From Sva-07 sp963793335 (GTDB lineage: Bacteria; Actinomycetota; Acidimicrobiia; Acidimicrobiales; Ilumatobacteraceae), in NCBI GenBank assembly GCA_963793335.1, contig CAWBZS010000001.1, forward strand, positions 1-64,000: 64,000 nucleotides of DNA. Direction: 5' to 3'. The position numbers and the translations under genes were made by a program. Shown here one piece after another: positions 8,427-18,923 of this stretch (the stretch's first letter is position 1; each line of letters opens with the position of its first letter). The notes under the pieces were generated by a model. That model saw nothing but the letters and a program-made list of their open reading frames with translations, was not told the DNA's origin and made no database searches.

Positions 8427-8605
8427 TTCTGGTTGGGAGCCGACTCGGTCTGTTCGATGTGCTGCTCGAGGCGCAGACGCACCCGCTCGAGGAACTCGGC
8501 AGGGACCTGGTCCAGATCGGTGACGACACTTGCGTCGAAGAGCGCTTGCTGCTCGGCCGGGCTCATCTTCTCGAGTTCGGCGGCAGTCACGACCTTCCCG
8601 GGCAT
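8423..8605 (-). CDS. Putative antitoxin partner
   Basis: Sixty residues: a short N-terminal segment, then AAELEKMSPAEQQALFDASV, then a C-terminal helix with EFLERVRLRLEQHIEQTE. It is small, highly charged and helical, and sits upstream of the RelE-like gene with a 4-base overlap, as antitoxins usually do. No known DNA-binding motif (AbrB, RHH, Phd) can be identified with confidence, so this may be an undescribed antitoxin type. Confidence 0.45.
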   Translation of the reverse strand: MPGKVVTAAELEKMSPAEQQALFDASVVTDLDQVPAEFLERVRLRLEQHIEQTESAPNQK

Positions 8606-8691
8606 CGCTTCATTCTACCTCCCGAGCAGGTCTCGACGAGTCGACCACGCGGTGCGCCGGTTGCGTTCGGCCAGATCGTCGAATCGACGTC

Positions 8692-8815
8692 GGGATTATC
8701 GGGCACAGCACTTGGGCCGCGATGCGGCGCGGTCCGAGAACCGATGGCCGGATTATCGAGTGCGCATTATGCGCTGCTCGGGGTGATCAGGATGCCGGAT
8801 CCCGAGCGGGGAGGG
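8692..8815. repeat. Dispersed intergenic repeat, copy R1
   Basis: Contains GGATTATCGGGCAC, GGATTATCGAGTGC, GCATTATGCGC and TGATCAGGATGCCGGAT followed by CGAGCGGG. The same motifs in the same order recur in part at 10083-10225, 13415-13602 and 25322-25402, and inverted at 40300-40440. It fills the 357-base gap before the CaCA exchanger gene, where I see no coding sequence. The class of repeat (IS ends, MITE or REP-like) is unknown. Confidence 0.5.
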
Positions 8816-8962
8816 AACACATCGTCCACGATGTTCCGATCGGGCTTCTGGCTATGGCGTGGATCGCGGACGCCGCATTCCCTGCTTGAGGAGGGAACCG
8901 CTCGACCTGGTGCTGTCGTGAGGATGACGTAGCGGGAACTGGCCGTCAGCTACACAAGAGTC

Positions 8963-9904
8963 GTGTCGAGCTTGTTCTGGTTGATTGCCATGGGTGCAGG
9001 TACTGCGGCGATCGTGTGGGGCGCCGAGAAGTTCGCCGAACATCTCGCTGATGCGTCGAAGCGACTCGGTGTCACTGCGTTCGCGCTTGCCATCCTGCTC
9101 GCTGGGGCTGAGCCCGAGGAACTGGCGACCGTGGTCACCGCGTCAGCCCGCGGAGTTGATGGGGTCGCGTTCGGTGACGTGATCGGAGCCAATGCAGCGA
9201 TCGTCACGATTGCTCTCGGTGTGGGCGCTTGGATCGTGACGATCCCGTTCGGGCGCAGCATTCAGATGTACGGAGTGGGTGGGCTCATCGCGGGGGTGGT
9301 TGCAACGATCATGATGTGGGATGGTGCCCTCGGTCGAGGTGAAGGAGCGGTCCTCGTGGGCGGCTACATCGTGTTCGTGGCGGCGATCTGGTTGCGTGAG
9401 CGTCGGCCACCATCTTTGGGCGAGGCGGGCGAACTCGACGAGGAAGTCGACGCAGAAGGCCGTATCAGCACCGATCTTGGCTGGGTTCTCGCTGGTCTTG
9501 TCGCGCTCACGGTGGGTTCGATCGTCTTGGTTGAAGGCGTCCGCCAGATCACCAGCATCGAGGAAAGCCAAACGCTCCTCGGGCTGACGGTGGTTGGCTT
9601 TGCGACGGCGTTCGAGTTGGTCGTGCTGGCCTTCTCGGCAAGCCGACACGGTGTGACCGAAGCAGTGATCGCCGGAGTCATCGGCTCGTACGCCTACAAC
9701 ATGACGATGAGCCTCGGCGTTGGAGCACTCGTCGCACCGATCGCGATCAGCGACGCCGGGCTCCTCCACGCACCTCTGATCGCCATGCTCGCCCTCCTCG
9801 CCGTGGCCATCGTCATCGGAAAGCGCAACAACAGCCTCGATCGTCGCGACGCATACGTGCTCTTGGCGGGATATCCCGTGTTCGTGATCGTCGCACTCCT
9901 GTGA
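8963..9904 (+). CDS. Sodium:calcium antiporter (CaCA family)
   Basis: A 313-residue protein with about ten membrane segments and the two inverted CaCA alpha repeats. The first has AGAEPEELATVVTAS followed by FGDVIGANA. The second has ATAFELVVLAFSAS followed by IAGVIGSYAYN. A hydrophilic acidic loop (GELDEEVDAEGRIS) separates the halves. The likely role is Ca2+ (or other cation) exchange across the plasma membrane. In the second repeat the usual G-T-S-x-P-E is replaced by A-T-A-F-E, so ion selectivity may differ. The GTG start at 8963 is the only sensible one. Confidence 0.85.
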   Translation: MSSLFWLIAMGAGTAAIVWGAEKFAEHLADASKRLGVTAFALAILLAGAEPEELATVVTASARGVDGVAFGDVIGANAAIVTIALGVGAWIVTIPFGRSIQMYGVGGLIAGVVATIMMWDGALGRGEGAVLVGGYIVFVAAIWLRERRPPSLGEAGELDEEVDAEGRISTDLGWVLAGLVALTVGSIVLVEGVRQITSIEESQTLLGLTVVGFATAFELVVLAFSASRHGVTEAVIAGVIGSYAYNMTMSLGVGALVAPIAISDAGLLHAPLIAMLALLAVAIVIGKRNNSLDRRDAYVLLAGYPVFVIVALL

Positions 9905-10082
9905 CGCACCAACACTGAATGGAATAGGCAACCTGATCAGGCGGGCGACGGCGTCGCGCACAGAGCATCCGGCGGCAGCATGAGGCATCGGACCGTCCCG
10001 AAATCAGCACATCCCGATCAGCGCGCTCGACGACCGAGGCGATCAGATCAACGGCCAGAACGCTCCGTCCGGCTCGGCTCGA

Positions 10083-10225
10083 TCCATGATTACCGGGCAC
10101 TGCAGTGGGGCCGTACCCGAGTGGCCGGCCGTTGGTCGATGTCGGGTTACGGCGCTCGCATTATGAGCGGCGCCACCGGAACGGCAGGTACGCGCGTTTG
10201 CCGGATTCTGAGCGGGTCGCAAGCC
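10083..10225. repeat. Dispersed intergenic repeat, copy R2
   Basis: Contains ATGATTACCGGGCAC, CTCGCATTATGAGCGG and GCCGGATTCTGAGCGGG, matching motifs of copies R1 and R3 in the same order. The gap 9905-10341 holds no recognisable gene. It separates the CaCA gene from the amidohydrolase. Confidence 0.45.
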
Positions 10226-10341
10226 GCCCTCCGGCGGAAAATCGAGCACGGCATGAGGGCCGATGTCGAGTCGCCGCGTGCGCGTGGTTCCCGTGATTCG
10301 GTATGCCGAACTGTGCGAGTTCGAGCGTCGTTCCGATGCTG

Positions 10342-11553
10342 TCAGAGGGTGATTTCTTGGCCGGCTTGGACGACGCGGGCAACGCGGGTTTTGAGGTCGG
10401 TGACGTCGACGTCGGTGCCGGTGAAGGCGACGAGGTCGGCGATCTTGCCGACCTCGATTGTGCCGAGTGTCGAATCCATCCCCATCAGTTCCGAGGCAAT
10501 ACGAGTCGTGGACTCGAGCACAGCGGTCGGCGACATGCCGAGATCGGCCATAAGTTGCAGCTCGCGCAGGTTGTTGCCATGGGGCATCACACCGGAGTCG
10601 GTGCCCATGGCGATCGTGACCCCCGCCTCGACTGCGCGTCGGAACGACTCTTGATGCACATCGACGACGGCCCGCGCCTTGTCGATGATCACCTGCGGCA
10701 ACTCGACGCCCTGGTCGGCGGCGTCGAGCACGCCGAGTGGCGCAACGAGGGTGGGAACGAGATACGTACCGGCGTCGAGCATCATCTGGATCGCCTCGTC
10801 GTCGAGATAGACACCATGTTCGATCGAGCGGATACCGGCACGGATCGCGTTCTTGATGCCATTGGTCGCCTGCGCATGCGCCATCACGAATCGGCCAGCA
10901 CCGGTGGCCTCCGCCACCAACACGTCGAGCTCATCAGCCTTGAAATGAGCATGCTGAGGATCGCTCCGTGGGGACAGCAGGCCACCGGATGTGCACACCT
11001 TGATCACATCGGCACCGGCTCGCACCAACTCACGCACCTTGCGTCGCATCTCATCGGGCCCGTCGACGACATTGTTCGGCATGCCCGGATAAGGGTCCAA
11101 TTCCATCGGCATGTGAGCACCACAGACATTCCAACCGTCGCCGTGCCCTCCTGTCTGCGACAGGATCGCGATCGAGATCTGCATCCGCGGCCCTTCGATC
11201 AGGCCCTTCTCCTGCGCTTCCTTCACACCCAGATCGGACCCGCCCGCCTCACGAACTGTCGTCACACCCGTGGCGAGCGTGCGTCGCATGCGCTCCGCCG
11301 CGAGGTAGAAGCGCATCGAGAACGGCATCTCGGCATAGGTCGTCGGAGAGAAGTCTCCATCGACCATGAAGTGCACGTGGCAGTCGAACAGACCCGGTGT
11401 GACGAGATGACCCGAGAGATCGATCGATTCGTCGCCGTCCAGCCCCACACCGATGTCGACGATGCGACCTTCCTCCACCGCGATGTCGGCCACAGAGGCG
11501 TCTGCGCCGGTGCCGTCGAAGACCATTCCGTTCGCCCAGATCGTTCTGCCCAT
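10342..11553 (-). CDS. Metal-dependent amidohydrolase (imidazolonepropionase / prolidase-like)
   Basis: A 403-residue amidohydrolase-superfamily enzyme. Metal-ligand motifs are in order: DCHVHF near residue 65, a lysine in ADVIKVCTSGG, VMAHAQ, IEHGVYLDD, and the aspartate in MGTDSGVMPH. The C-terminus returns to the small beta-sandwich (GKIADLVAFTG). The closest subfamily is the actinobacterial Xaa-Pro dipeptidase / imidazolonepropionase-like amidohydrolases. The ATG at 11551-11553 matches the family start MGRTIWANG. Substrate unknown. Intact, unlike several neighbours. Confidence 0.85.
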   Translation of the reverse strand: MGRTIWANGMVFDGTGADASVADIAVEEGRIVDIGVGLDGDESIDLSGHLVTPGLFDCHVHFMVDGDFSPTTYAEMPFSMRFYLAAERMRRTLATGVTTVREAGGSDLGVKEAQEKGLIEGPRMQISIAILSQTGGHGDGWNVCGAHMPMELDPYPGMPNNVVDGPDEMRRKVRELVRAGADVIKVCTSGGLLSPRSDPQHAHFKADELDVLVAEATGAGRFVMAHAQATNGIKNAIRAGIRSIEHGVYLDDEAIQMMLDAGTYLVPTLVAPLGVLDAADQGVELPQVIIDKARAVVDVHQESFRRAVEAGVTIAMGTDSGVMPHGNNLRELQLMADLGMSPTAVLESTTRIASELMGMDSTLGTIEVGKIADLVAFTGTDVDVTDLKTRVARVVQAGQEITL

Positions 11554-11645
11554 GGTCAAAGGGTCGCACACCTCGATGGACGGTCGCGCACGCGCCACCG
11601 ACGATGCGACCCGGCCTGCCACATAGTCGCACTCGCGCGCTGGCC

Positions 11646-11981
11646 TCACCACGAAGCCACGCAGGTCTGATGCGGGCCGTTCCCGACGATCTGGTCTGCT
11701 CCATACGAGTACCGGATCACTGCAGCACCCCAGCCGACGTCGCCGCTGGAGTATGCCTCGACTTGCTCGGCGGTGGCTCGGAGTTCGCCACGGCCGCTGG
11801 CGGCTTGCTGTCGAAGCAAATCGAATCCCTCGACGCCCCCGAACCACTCCTCAGAAGTTCCGCTGATGAGTCGCAGCCCTGGGCCGCACATGACGTGACG
11901 CTCGAAGAACTCGGCATCAACGTTCGACAGCGCACGGAAGCAACCGATGATCAGCTCTCGCAACTCAGTCGATTCCTGCAC
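11646..11981 (-). CDS. SnoaL-like (NTF2-fold) protein, C-terminally truncated
   Basis: AAGGAG seven bases before a GTG fixes the start. The 111 residues resemble SnoaL-like proteins (ELRELIIGCFRALSNVDAEF, EWFGGVEGFDLL). The last strands that complete the cone-shaped NTF2 fold are missing: the chain ends in HQTCVASW where family members continue through a W-K-I-V-Q-A-H-type strand. No other frame downstream supplies the missing part. It may be a damaged gene. It precedes the amidohydrolase on the same strand. Confidence 0.5.
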   Translation of the reverse strand: MQESTELRELIIGCFRALSNVDAEFFERHVMCGPGLRLISGTSEEWFGGVEGFDLLRQQAASGRGELRATAEQVEAYSSGDVGWGAAVIRYSYGADQIVGNGPHQTCVASW

Positions 11982-12324
11982 GACAGTTCTCCTTCCCCGC
12001 TTCACGTAGATCGTCGCACAATCGCCGAGCGACGTCCCCGCTCCGAGCGTAGGATCTGTATGCGATGCGTTGTGACGCCGCTCGCGGAGCGGCATCCGGG
12101 GATGGCGCGCCTACTGTCGCCGGGATTGGGTATGTCACGAACCGTCTTTCATCAGCGCTTGGAGGTCACAGGGAGCATGTCGTTGTCGGGCGGCGTGCCG
12201 CAGGATCTGTACTGCGCAACGATGTCAATGCGTGGGGCGGGGCAGGCGCCGCGTGACCCTTGACTCGGCCAGGCGGAGGAACTGACATGGGGGAACGACA
12301 AGGCCGTTGACGAAGGGGGTTGCC
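11982..12324. other. Divergent intergenic region
   Basis: Region between the leftward SnoaL-like gene and the rightward LLM oxidoreductase gene. It presumably carries both promoters. I see no structural RNA, no recognisable frame and no repeat of the R1-R5 type. Confidence 0.4.
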
Positions 12325-13233
12325 ATGCGGATCGGGTTCGGTGCGACGACCGGACAGTTCGTGCCTTTCGAGGCGCTTTGTAGCGACGTTCGCTTCGTCG
12401 AGGGATTGGGGTTCGACAATGCGTGGGTCGTTGATGACTTCGAGGTCCAGGGCGTCCCCGAACTCGCCATGCGCGAGGCATGGACGACGTTGGCCGGGCT
12501 CGCGACGCAAACCGATCGCATTCGCCTCGGAGCCATGGTCAGTGCGATGGGGATCCGAAGCCCCAGCATGCTGGCCAAGTCAGTCCTCGCGGTGGATGAA
12601 ATGTCGGGCGGCCGCGTGGACCTGGCGGTTGGAGCCGGCTTCTCAGCAACGGACCACGCCGCGTACGGCGTGGACTTCCTTGATGCGTCGGGAAGACGCA
12701 CACGACTGGCAGAGGGTGTCGAAGTCCTCGACCAGCTTCTGGGTGGAGACACGGTGAGCTATGACGGCGACTACGTGAAGATCACCAACGCACGAGTTGG
12801 ACCCCTGTCGGTGCAGCGGCCACGACCGCCGATCTGGGTTGCGGCGCAGACTGCCGGGTCGATCGAGATCGCCGCTCGATTCGGTGACGTCCTCGTTTGC
12901 TTGGGGCCAACCGATGAGGGTGCCGATGCCGTGGGGGCCTTCCGAGCTCGGATGGAGGTTGCGAACCAGGCATGTGAGCGTGTTGGGCGAGACCCGGCGA
13001 CGCTTCGTCGCTGCTACTTCGCCGGCTTCGCTGACGAACCGATCTTTCTGTCGAACGAAGCGACGGGTGAGTTCATTGATCGGTACATCGACGCCGGCGC
13101 CACTGACTTCACGTTCTACGTTGCCAACGAGTCGGCGCCACAGCTCCATGCCCTCGTTGACCGAGGGCGCATGGCAACGCGGGCCACGCTCGAAAGTGTG
13201 GCTTCAGAGGTGCTGCCGACCTTCCGGGATTGA
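12325..13233 (+). CDS. LLM class flavin (F420)-dependent oxidoreductase
   Basis: A 302-residue bacterial-luciferase-like protein. It has an N-terminal MRIGFGATTGQF strand, NAWVVDDF, a RIRLGAMVSAMGIRSP block and SGGRVDLAVGAG, all typical of F420-dependent LLM oxidoreductases. GAAGGGGG precedes the ATG at 12325, which I prefer over an in-frame TTG six codons earlier. Substrate unknown. It faces away from the SnoaL/amidohydrolase pair and is followed by the R3 repeat. Confidence 0.85.
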   Translation: MRIGFGATTGQFVPFEALCSDVRFVEGLGFDNAWVVDDFEVQGVPELAMREAWTTLAGLATQTDRIRLGAMVSAMGIRSPSMLAKSVLAVDEMSGGRVDLAVGAGFSATDHAAYGVDFLDASGRRTRLAEGVEVLDQLLGGDTVSYDGDYVKITNARVGPLSVQRPRPPIWVAAQTAGSIEIAARFGDVLVCLGPTDEGADAVGAFRARMEVANQACERVGRDPATLRRCYFAGFADEPIFLSNEATGEFIDRYIDAGATDFTFYVANESAPQLHALVDRGRMATRATLESVASEVLPTFRD

Positions 13234-13414
13234 CGGGGCGAGCCCAAACGTCGACCCATCACGGCAACCAGTAACGGCCCAGGCCGGGCGCCCGATAGCA
13301 CACCTGAGAGTCGGCCAAGCTCGTCACCCATTGCCGGGTCTGTGACGCGGCCGGAGTGGCTGCAGAGCGGAGAAGGGTCGCGCTGGCCAGCATCAGTGAG
13401 GAACACCTGAGCAT

Positions 13415-13602
13415 CGATGGTTATCGAGCGCCGCACTCGGGCCGCGATGCGGCGCGAGTTCCTGCGGCGCCACCGAGTTACGGGGCGGGTGTTATCGAGT
13501 GCCCTCGACCGGCACTTCGGTGACGTGATTGGGCGTTGGTCCCCGCACGTTATGGGACGGTCAGCTGTGATCAGATTGTCGGGTATGTGCGGCCTCAGCG
13601 GG
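13415..13602. repeat. Dispersed intergenic repeat, copy R3
   Basis: Contains GGTTATCGAGCGCCGC, CTCGGGCCGCGATGCGGCGCG (shared in part with R1), GTTATCGAGTGC, CACGTTATGGGACGG and GTGATCAGATTGTCGGGTATG. It covers most of the 327-base gap between the LLM gene and the broken nitrilase and overlaps the 3' end of the latter, which therefore acquired a foreign C-terminal tail. Confidence 0.5.
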
Positions 13603-14603
13603 CGATCGTCGGCACGTTCTGATCGCATCGCTGATTCGGTCAACATCGAACGCGCCGCTCATGCGGTCCGACCGTGCTGGGTTCATCTTGGATTCTCCGT
13701 TCGTGTTGTCGGTGAGGGTGAGAACGTCAGGGCGGGCGTAGTGGCCGACGGGGTCGAAGGAGCGGCGTCCGGCGGCGATCCGATCCAGATCGAGCGTAGC
13801 TGTCACGGTCCCTTCCTGGGCGACGAGCGGGCCTTCGAGGATCTCGCCGCCGGGAGCGACGATGGTCGTGTTGCCGCGGGACAGGAAGCCGTCGGGGTCG
13901 TCATAGATTTCGGCTGCACGGGGAAGATCGGTCGGCACGTCGCTGTCACGGATACAGGCAGTGACGCCGACCACGAAGACACGTCCCTCCTTGGCGATGT
14001 GCCGCAGCGTGGGTACCCACTCGTCGCTGTTGTCCCAGGTCGGCGACAGCAAGCACGTCGATGCCCTTCTCGTAGAGGGCGGCGCGGGCGAGCGGCATGT
14101 AGTTCTCCCAACAGATGAGGGCGCCGACCTTCACGCCGCCGATGTCGACAACAGTGAGCATCGGTCCCTGGCCGTTCGACCAGACGGTTCGCTCGGCCGC
14201 GGTCGGGATGAGCTTGCGATGCAGCCCGGCGATCTCGCCGTGGTCGTCGATGTAGACCACCGAGTTGTAGAGGGTTCCCGACGTGGTGCGTTCGGTGATG
14301 CCGAGGGCAACCCACACCCCGGCTGCGTCGGCCGCCGCACGTGCCGTGTCGAGGTGTGGTCCGTCGATCTCGACGGCCTGATCCTGGAATCGTTCGTACC
14401 AGCCGCTGTCCTCGGTCACCGGCATCCGCCAGACGAAGTCGGGGTAGCCGGGGACGAAGGATTCCGGGAAATACGACGAGGTTCGCCCCGTCTGCGCCGG
14501 CCTTGGCGACGTGATCGGCGACGATGTCCAGCGTGGCGTCGCGGTCGAGGTAGGCGGGGGTCGCCTGTACGGCGGTGACTCGGAAGTCGCCTCTGGCGGT
14601 CAT
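13561..14603 (-). pseudogene. Nitrilase / carbon-nitrogen hydrolase, two frameshifts
   Basis: Starting MTARGDFRVTAVQATPAYLD, the protein can be followed only by changing frame twice. The first change is near 14465, at a TTTCCC run: LVVFP continues as ESFVPGYPDFVW. The second is near 14050, where GIDVL continues as LSPTWDNSDEW. Each is repaired by removing one T in the coding strand. The pieces together keep the nitrilase Glu-Lys-Cys triad (VVFPES, LHRKLIP, ALICWENYMP). A nitrile or aryl-nitrile substrate cannot be inferred. Either a recent pseudogene or sequence errors. Confidence 0.75.
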
Positions 14604-15453
14604 CGCGTCGCTCCAGCGATCTACGAGCTCGCACGGTCCGACGAATCCGTCAGCCGTGTTGTACTGGCTCAACGCTTGTTCGATCTCGGTCCAGACGTCG
14701 GCTTGTTCATCGCTGTCCAGCGAACCGAGCATCTGATGCAGCGCTCCAAACGATTCGCGTTCGAAGCGCACGCAGTCGGCCGCCGAGGGAAGCCGAACCG
14801 GAGCGTCGATGGTCTCAATGACGACGTCGTGGAAATCCTGCTTGCGTGAGATCGCTCTCGAGGACGGCGGGGTCGGCGAGGCTGAATGGACCGGGCTGGC
14901 CGACCGCGGGCGGCGGAAGCTTGGCGCGGTCACGAATGATCGAGACCGGCAGCGAGAAGAAGCCGTTAGTCGCCGCTGTCGAGTAGGTCACCGTCGCGAA
15001 CCGTCCGCCGTCGCGCAGCGTGTGGTGGATTCCGCGGAGCGCCTCTTGGCGGTCCGGGAAGTAGATCAGGCCGACCCGCGAGATTGCCGCATCGAAGCTC
15101 TCGCCCGGGAGTTCACCAAGCGCCTCGCCATCGAGTTCCTTGGTCGTCAGGTTGGTGAGACCTGCCATGGTTGCGGCCCGTTGCGCGTGGTCAAGGATGG
15201 CGGGAGAGAGGTCGGTGGCGAGCACCGTGCCGGTGGGGCCCACCCGATGGCCCGCAGCGACGCTTTGGCCACCGGCGCCCGCAGCGACGTCGAGGACGTT
15301 GCTGCCGGTTGTGGCACCAGCCAGGTCGAGCATGCGCTCGGTCGCGTCGCCGAGCCACGACTCGAGCAGTGGCGCCCAGTCGTTCCATCCGCTGGCGTAG
15401 TCCTGCCATTGCTGGCGGGTGGAGGTCTTGTACTGAACTGAGTCGAATGTCAT
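14604..15453 (-). pseudogene. Class I SAM-dependent methyltransferase, frameshifted
   Basis: Begins MTFDSVQYKTSTRQQWQDYA, with the SAM motif VLDVAAGAGGQSVAA and a later ISRVGLIYFPDRQEAL. The frame breaks near 14835: DLTQAGF continues as HDVVIETIDAPVRLP in another frame, and removing one T from a TTTCC run restores it. In the second frame the coding runs into the nitrilase start without its own stop, so a further lesion near 14610 is likely. It resembles UbiE/COQ5-type methyltransferases that neighbour SARP/LAL regulators. Confidence 0.7.
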
Positions 15454-15560
15454 GTCTGTCGTCCTTCTCGGGTTGGGTGTGTCATCCTGAAGGCGCCAGA
15501 TCAACGGCATTTACGCCAGAACCAATCTGGCGATTTCGACGAAACGCCAGAAGGGATGCG

Positions 15561-18500
15561 ATGAGCGACGTGAGCGGAGGCGGCGTCGTGGGGCGCGCTG
15601 AGCCCCTGCAGCGTCTTGGCGAGGTGGTGGCGGCCGTCGGTCAACGGGCGTTCGTCGGCGGTGCTCGTGAGCGGTGAGGCGGGCATCGGCAAGACCTCGC
15701 TGATCAGGGCCGCCATTGACAGCGCGACTGCGGATTCGACGCCGGGGTCGGCCGTCGTGGGATGGGGTACGTGCTGGCATGGCGACGGGGCCCCGGGTTT
15801 CTGGCCGTGGATGCAGGCGTTCGACGAGGTCGCGAATGCGGTGGGTCGCGACGTCGCGTCTGCGGCTGCTGGGCACGATGCTGGCCTCTTGTCGCTCTTG
15901 ATTCGCGAGCTCGGTGCACCCGAGTCAGTGGTGGGCGACCCAGACGGACACCGTCTCCTCCTCCTCGACGCGGCGGCCGGTTGGCTTCAGACTCTGGCCG
16001 CGGATCGGCACGTGGTGGTGGTTCTCGACGACCTCCAATGGGCAGATTCCTCGACGTTCGACCTGATCGACTACGTGATCGGAACGCCCCGGGCAGCGCG
16101 GCTGCTGGTGATCGGCGCGTTTCGCCATGACGAGCTCGACCAGGAACGACGCGCTCGACTTGCGACGATCGGCTCCCATGCCCGCCGCGTGCATCTGGAC
16201 GGTCTCACGGTCGATGGTGTCGAAGAGTTGATTCGAGCAATCCCCGGCCCGCCGGCGTCGCGTTCACTCGCTGTCGACCTCCACCGGCGAACCGGCGGAC
16301 ATCCGCTCTTCGTGGGTGAACTCGCACGATTGCGTGCCGCCGGTGACCTTGCTGCGCTCCCGACGGTGGTGACTGGGGCTGTCATCAGACGTCTCGACGC
16401 CCTGTCGACGGAGAGTCAACGGTTGCTCGAAGTCGCGAGTGTGCTCGGCAATCGGCTGCTGCTCGACGTGTTGGGCGCGGTCACGGATACGTCTCCGGCG
16501 GCGGTATTGGGTCACCTCGCGCCGGCGGTCGATGCCGGACTGGTCAGAACTGCGCCGGGTGATGAGTTCTGGTTCACCCACGACATCTATCGCGAGACGC
16601 TCTACAGCGAACTCGACGCGGCCGATCGTTCCGGGCTTCACGCCGCCGTCGGCGCCGCCCTCGAGGTTCGCCGGGAACGCGGTGCTGAGGTGCCGCCAGG
16701 CGACGTGGCGCTCCACTACGTCCACGCGATCGCCACCGTTGAGCCGGCTCGGGCGATCCGTTGGGCCAGTGAGGCGGCCCAAGACGAACGCGGACGTCTG
16801 GCGTTCAGCGAGGCCGCCGGACACCTTCGCCGGGTGCGCCTCGCCGCCATCGACGGTGGATGGCGCATCGATCCCGATGTCATGACCCGGTTGCTGATGG
16901 ACGAAGCTGACAACGAGGCCCGCTCGGGCGACCCCGATGCCGCCCGCGACCTGCTGGTCCAGGCGTCGAGGGCGGCGCCCGGTGCCGAGGCGCTCGCCGA
17001 CGTGGCCTTGGCCGTGCAGCGACTCGGCGCCAAGTTTGCTGTGCCCCGCGACGAGATCATTGCGCAACTCGAAACAGCGCTGGCCGCCGTGACTGGTGTC
17101 AGCCTGACGAAGCAGGCGCAGCTCACGGCGGCGCTGGCTCGTGAACTCCAGCACTCGGTCGCGAAGGATCGCCACCGCGCCGGGCCACTCAGCGAAGAGG
17201 CGCTGACACTCGGTCGACAATCAGGCCACGACGAGACGATCGCCGCCTGCCTCCTCGCCCGCCACGACGCTCTGTGGGGCCCAGGAACCGGAACCGAGCG
17301 AGCCGAACTCGGTCGCGAGATTGCCGTTGTCGGCGCCGCGCTCGGTGACATCGACCGTCAGGCGGAGGGTCTGATTCTCGAGGCGAACGGCCTGTTGGAA
17401 TCCGGCGACGCCCGGTTCCGTTCGGTGCTCGCCCAATGGCTCGACGTGCTCACAGCCAGGAACGAACCTCGAGATCGATACATGATCCAGACGCGGCGTG
17501 CCGCGCTGGCCCTGCTCGACGGCGACCTCGATCTCGCTGAGGCGCTCATGGACGAAGCCAGACGCATCGGAGAGCAGATCCACGAACCGGACACCGGCAA
17601 CGTGCTGATGTCCCAGCGCGTCGCGCTCGCGTCGGCCCGCCGAGACCCCGACGAGCTGAGGACGCTCGCCACCGATGCCGTGCGCTGGTGGACCGGAGCA
17701 CCAGTCCTGGCTCACGCCGTCGCAGCAGGCGCACTCGCCAAGGCCGGCGACCTCGAGGGTGCCGAAAGCGAGGTGGCGAAGGTGAATGCATCGGGCGGCT
17801 GGCAGAGCGAGGGTTCATACCTCAGGTCGGTCTTGGTGGGCCATCTTGCCGAGGCAAGCGTCGCTCTCGGAGAACCGCGAATTGTGCGTTCATCTTCTCG
17901 CCGACATCGAGGACATCTCGGATGCGTGCGGCGTGAACGGAGCGGTCGTGGCCTTCGCAGGACCATTCGCCCACAGCGCGGGCATCCTGGCATCCGCACT
18001 CGGTGATCAAGAGACTGCGAGATCGATGCTCCACCAATCGATCGAGACATCTCGCCGCCTCGGCGCGGCTCGTCTGGGTGCGCCAGGGAGAAGCTGCACT
18101 GCGGGCCATCGAGGAGCGATCAGCCGCGTCCACACCGGATGGCGCCGACGACTCCGAACCCGAGACCGCATCGCTCACTCGCCAGGGAGCCGTCTGGACG
18201 ATCTCGTGGCACCACGAGACGGGAACGCTGCCGCACCTGAAGGGCTTGGCCGACATCGCGACCCTCATCAGCCGTCGCGACCAGGAGGTTTCCGCTCTGG
18301 AACTCGCCGGTGGACCTGCAGTGTCCGGCGTCGCGACCGACGCGATGGCCGATCGGCAGTCGCTCGATACCTATCGGCGGAGGCTCGACGATCTCGATGC
18401 GGAGATCGACGTCGCCGACCGCGATGCCGACCTCGGAAGGACCGAACTACTCGACGCCGAACGCCAGCAACTTCTCGCCGAGCTGCGACGGGTCACCGGC

Positions 18501-18710
18501 CTCGGCGGCCGGATTCGATCGAACCCCAACGATCCAGCGGAGCGAGCGCGCAAGGCCGTGAGCGGTCGCATCCGCGACGCAATCGGGCGACTCGCTGAGA
18601 TCACGCCAGGTCTCGCGGCCCACTTGGATCGTTCGATCCGTACCGGGCTGCGGTGCTCGTACTCACCCTTGAGTCACGAGAAGCAGATGCAATGGAAGAT
18701 CGAGATGTGA
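15561..18710 (+). pseudogene. Large AAA/LAL-type ATPase regulator with TPR-like region, three frameshifts
   Basis: The chain starts MSDVSGGGVVGRAEPLQRLGE with AAGGGA before the ATG. It shifts frame near 15650, just before the Walker A motif SGEAGIGKTSLI, again near 17880 and again near 18065. The C-terminal part (HLKGLADIATLI, then a coiled charged helix, ending in HLDRSIRTGLRCSYSP) is a conserved tail of actinobacterial ATP-binding regulators. Walker B (VVVLDDLQWAD) is intact. All three shifts correspond to one extra base. Intact members act as signal-integrating transcription regulators. Confidence 0.75.
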
Positions 18711-18923
18711 GGCAGCGGACATGCGGGCCCCGATTTCATCCGCCACCGTGTTCACGAAACCCACTGGACAGTCACCGAAGCTGCAGCCGCGCTCCACGTT
18801 CGGCTTCCGGCGCACTGTGTGAGGTTGGCCCGGTCTGACGGACACCTACCTTGAGGGCGTGAGCCCGGAGTGGAGTGTCCATGTCAAACACCAGTGAGCG
18901 TCGCAACCGGCAAGACTCTGTTG

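Noticed and set aside
8692..13602. Integron attC sites between gene blocks
   Set aside because: The TTAT-containing motifs do not fit the GTTRRRY / RYYYAAC core sites, and the recombinase present is not an IntI type.
13561..18710. Programmed ribosomal frameshifting in the nitrilase, methyltransferase and LAL-type regulator genes
   Set aside because: Several shifts occur per gene, at unrelated sequences, without consistent slippery sites or stimulatory structures. These families do not use recoding. Decay or sequence error is simpler.
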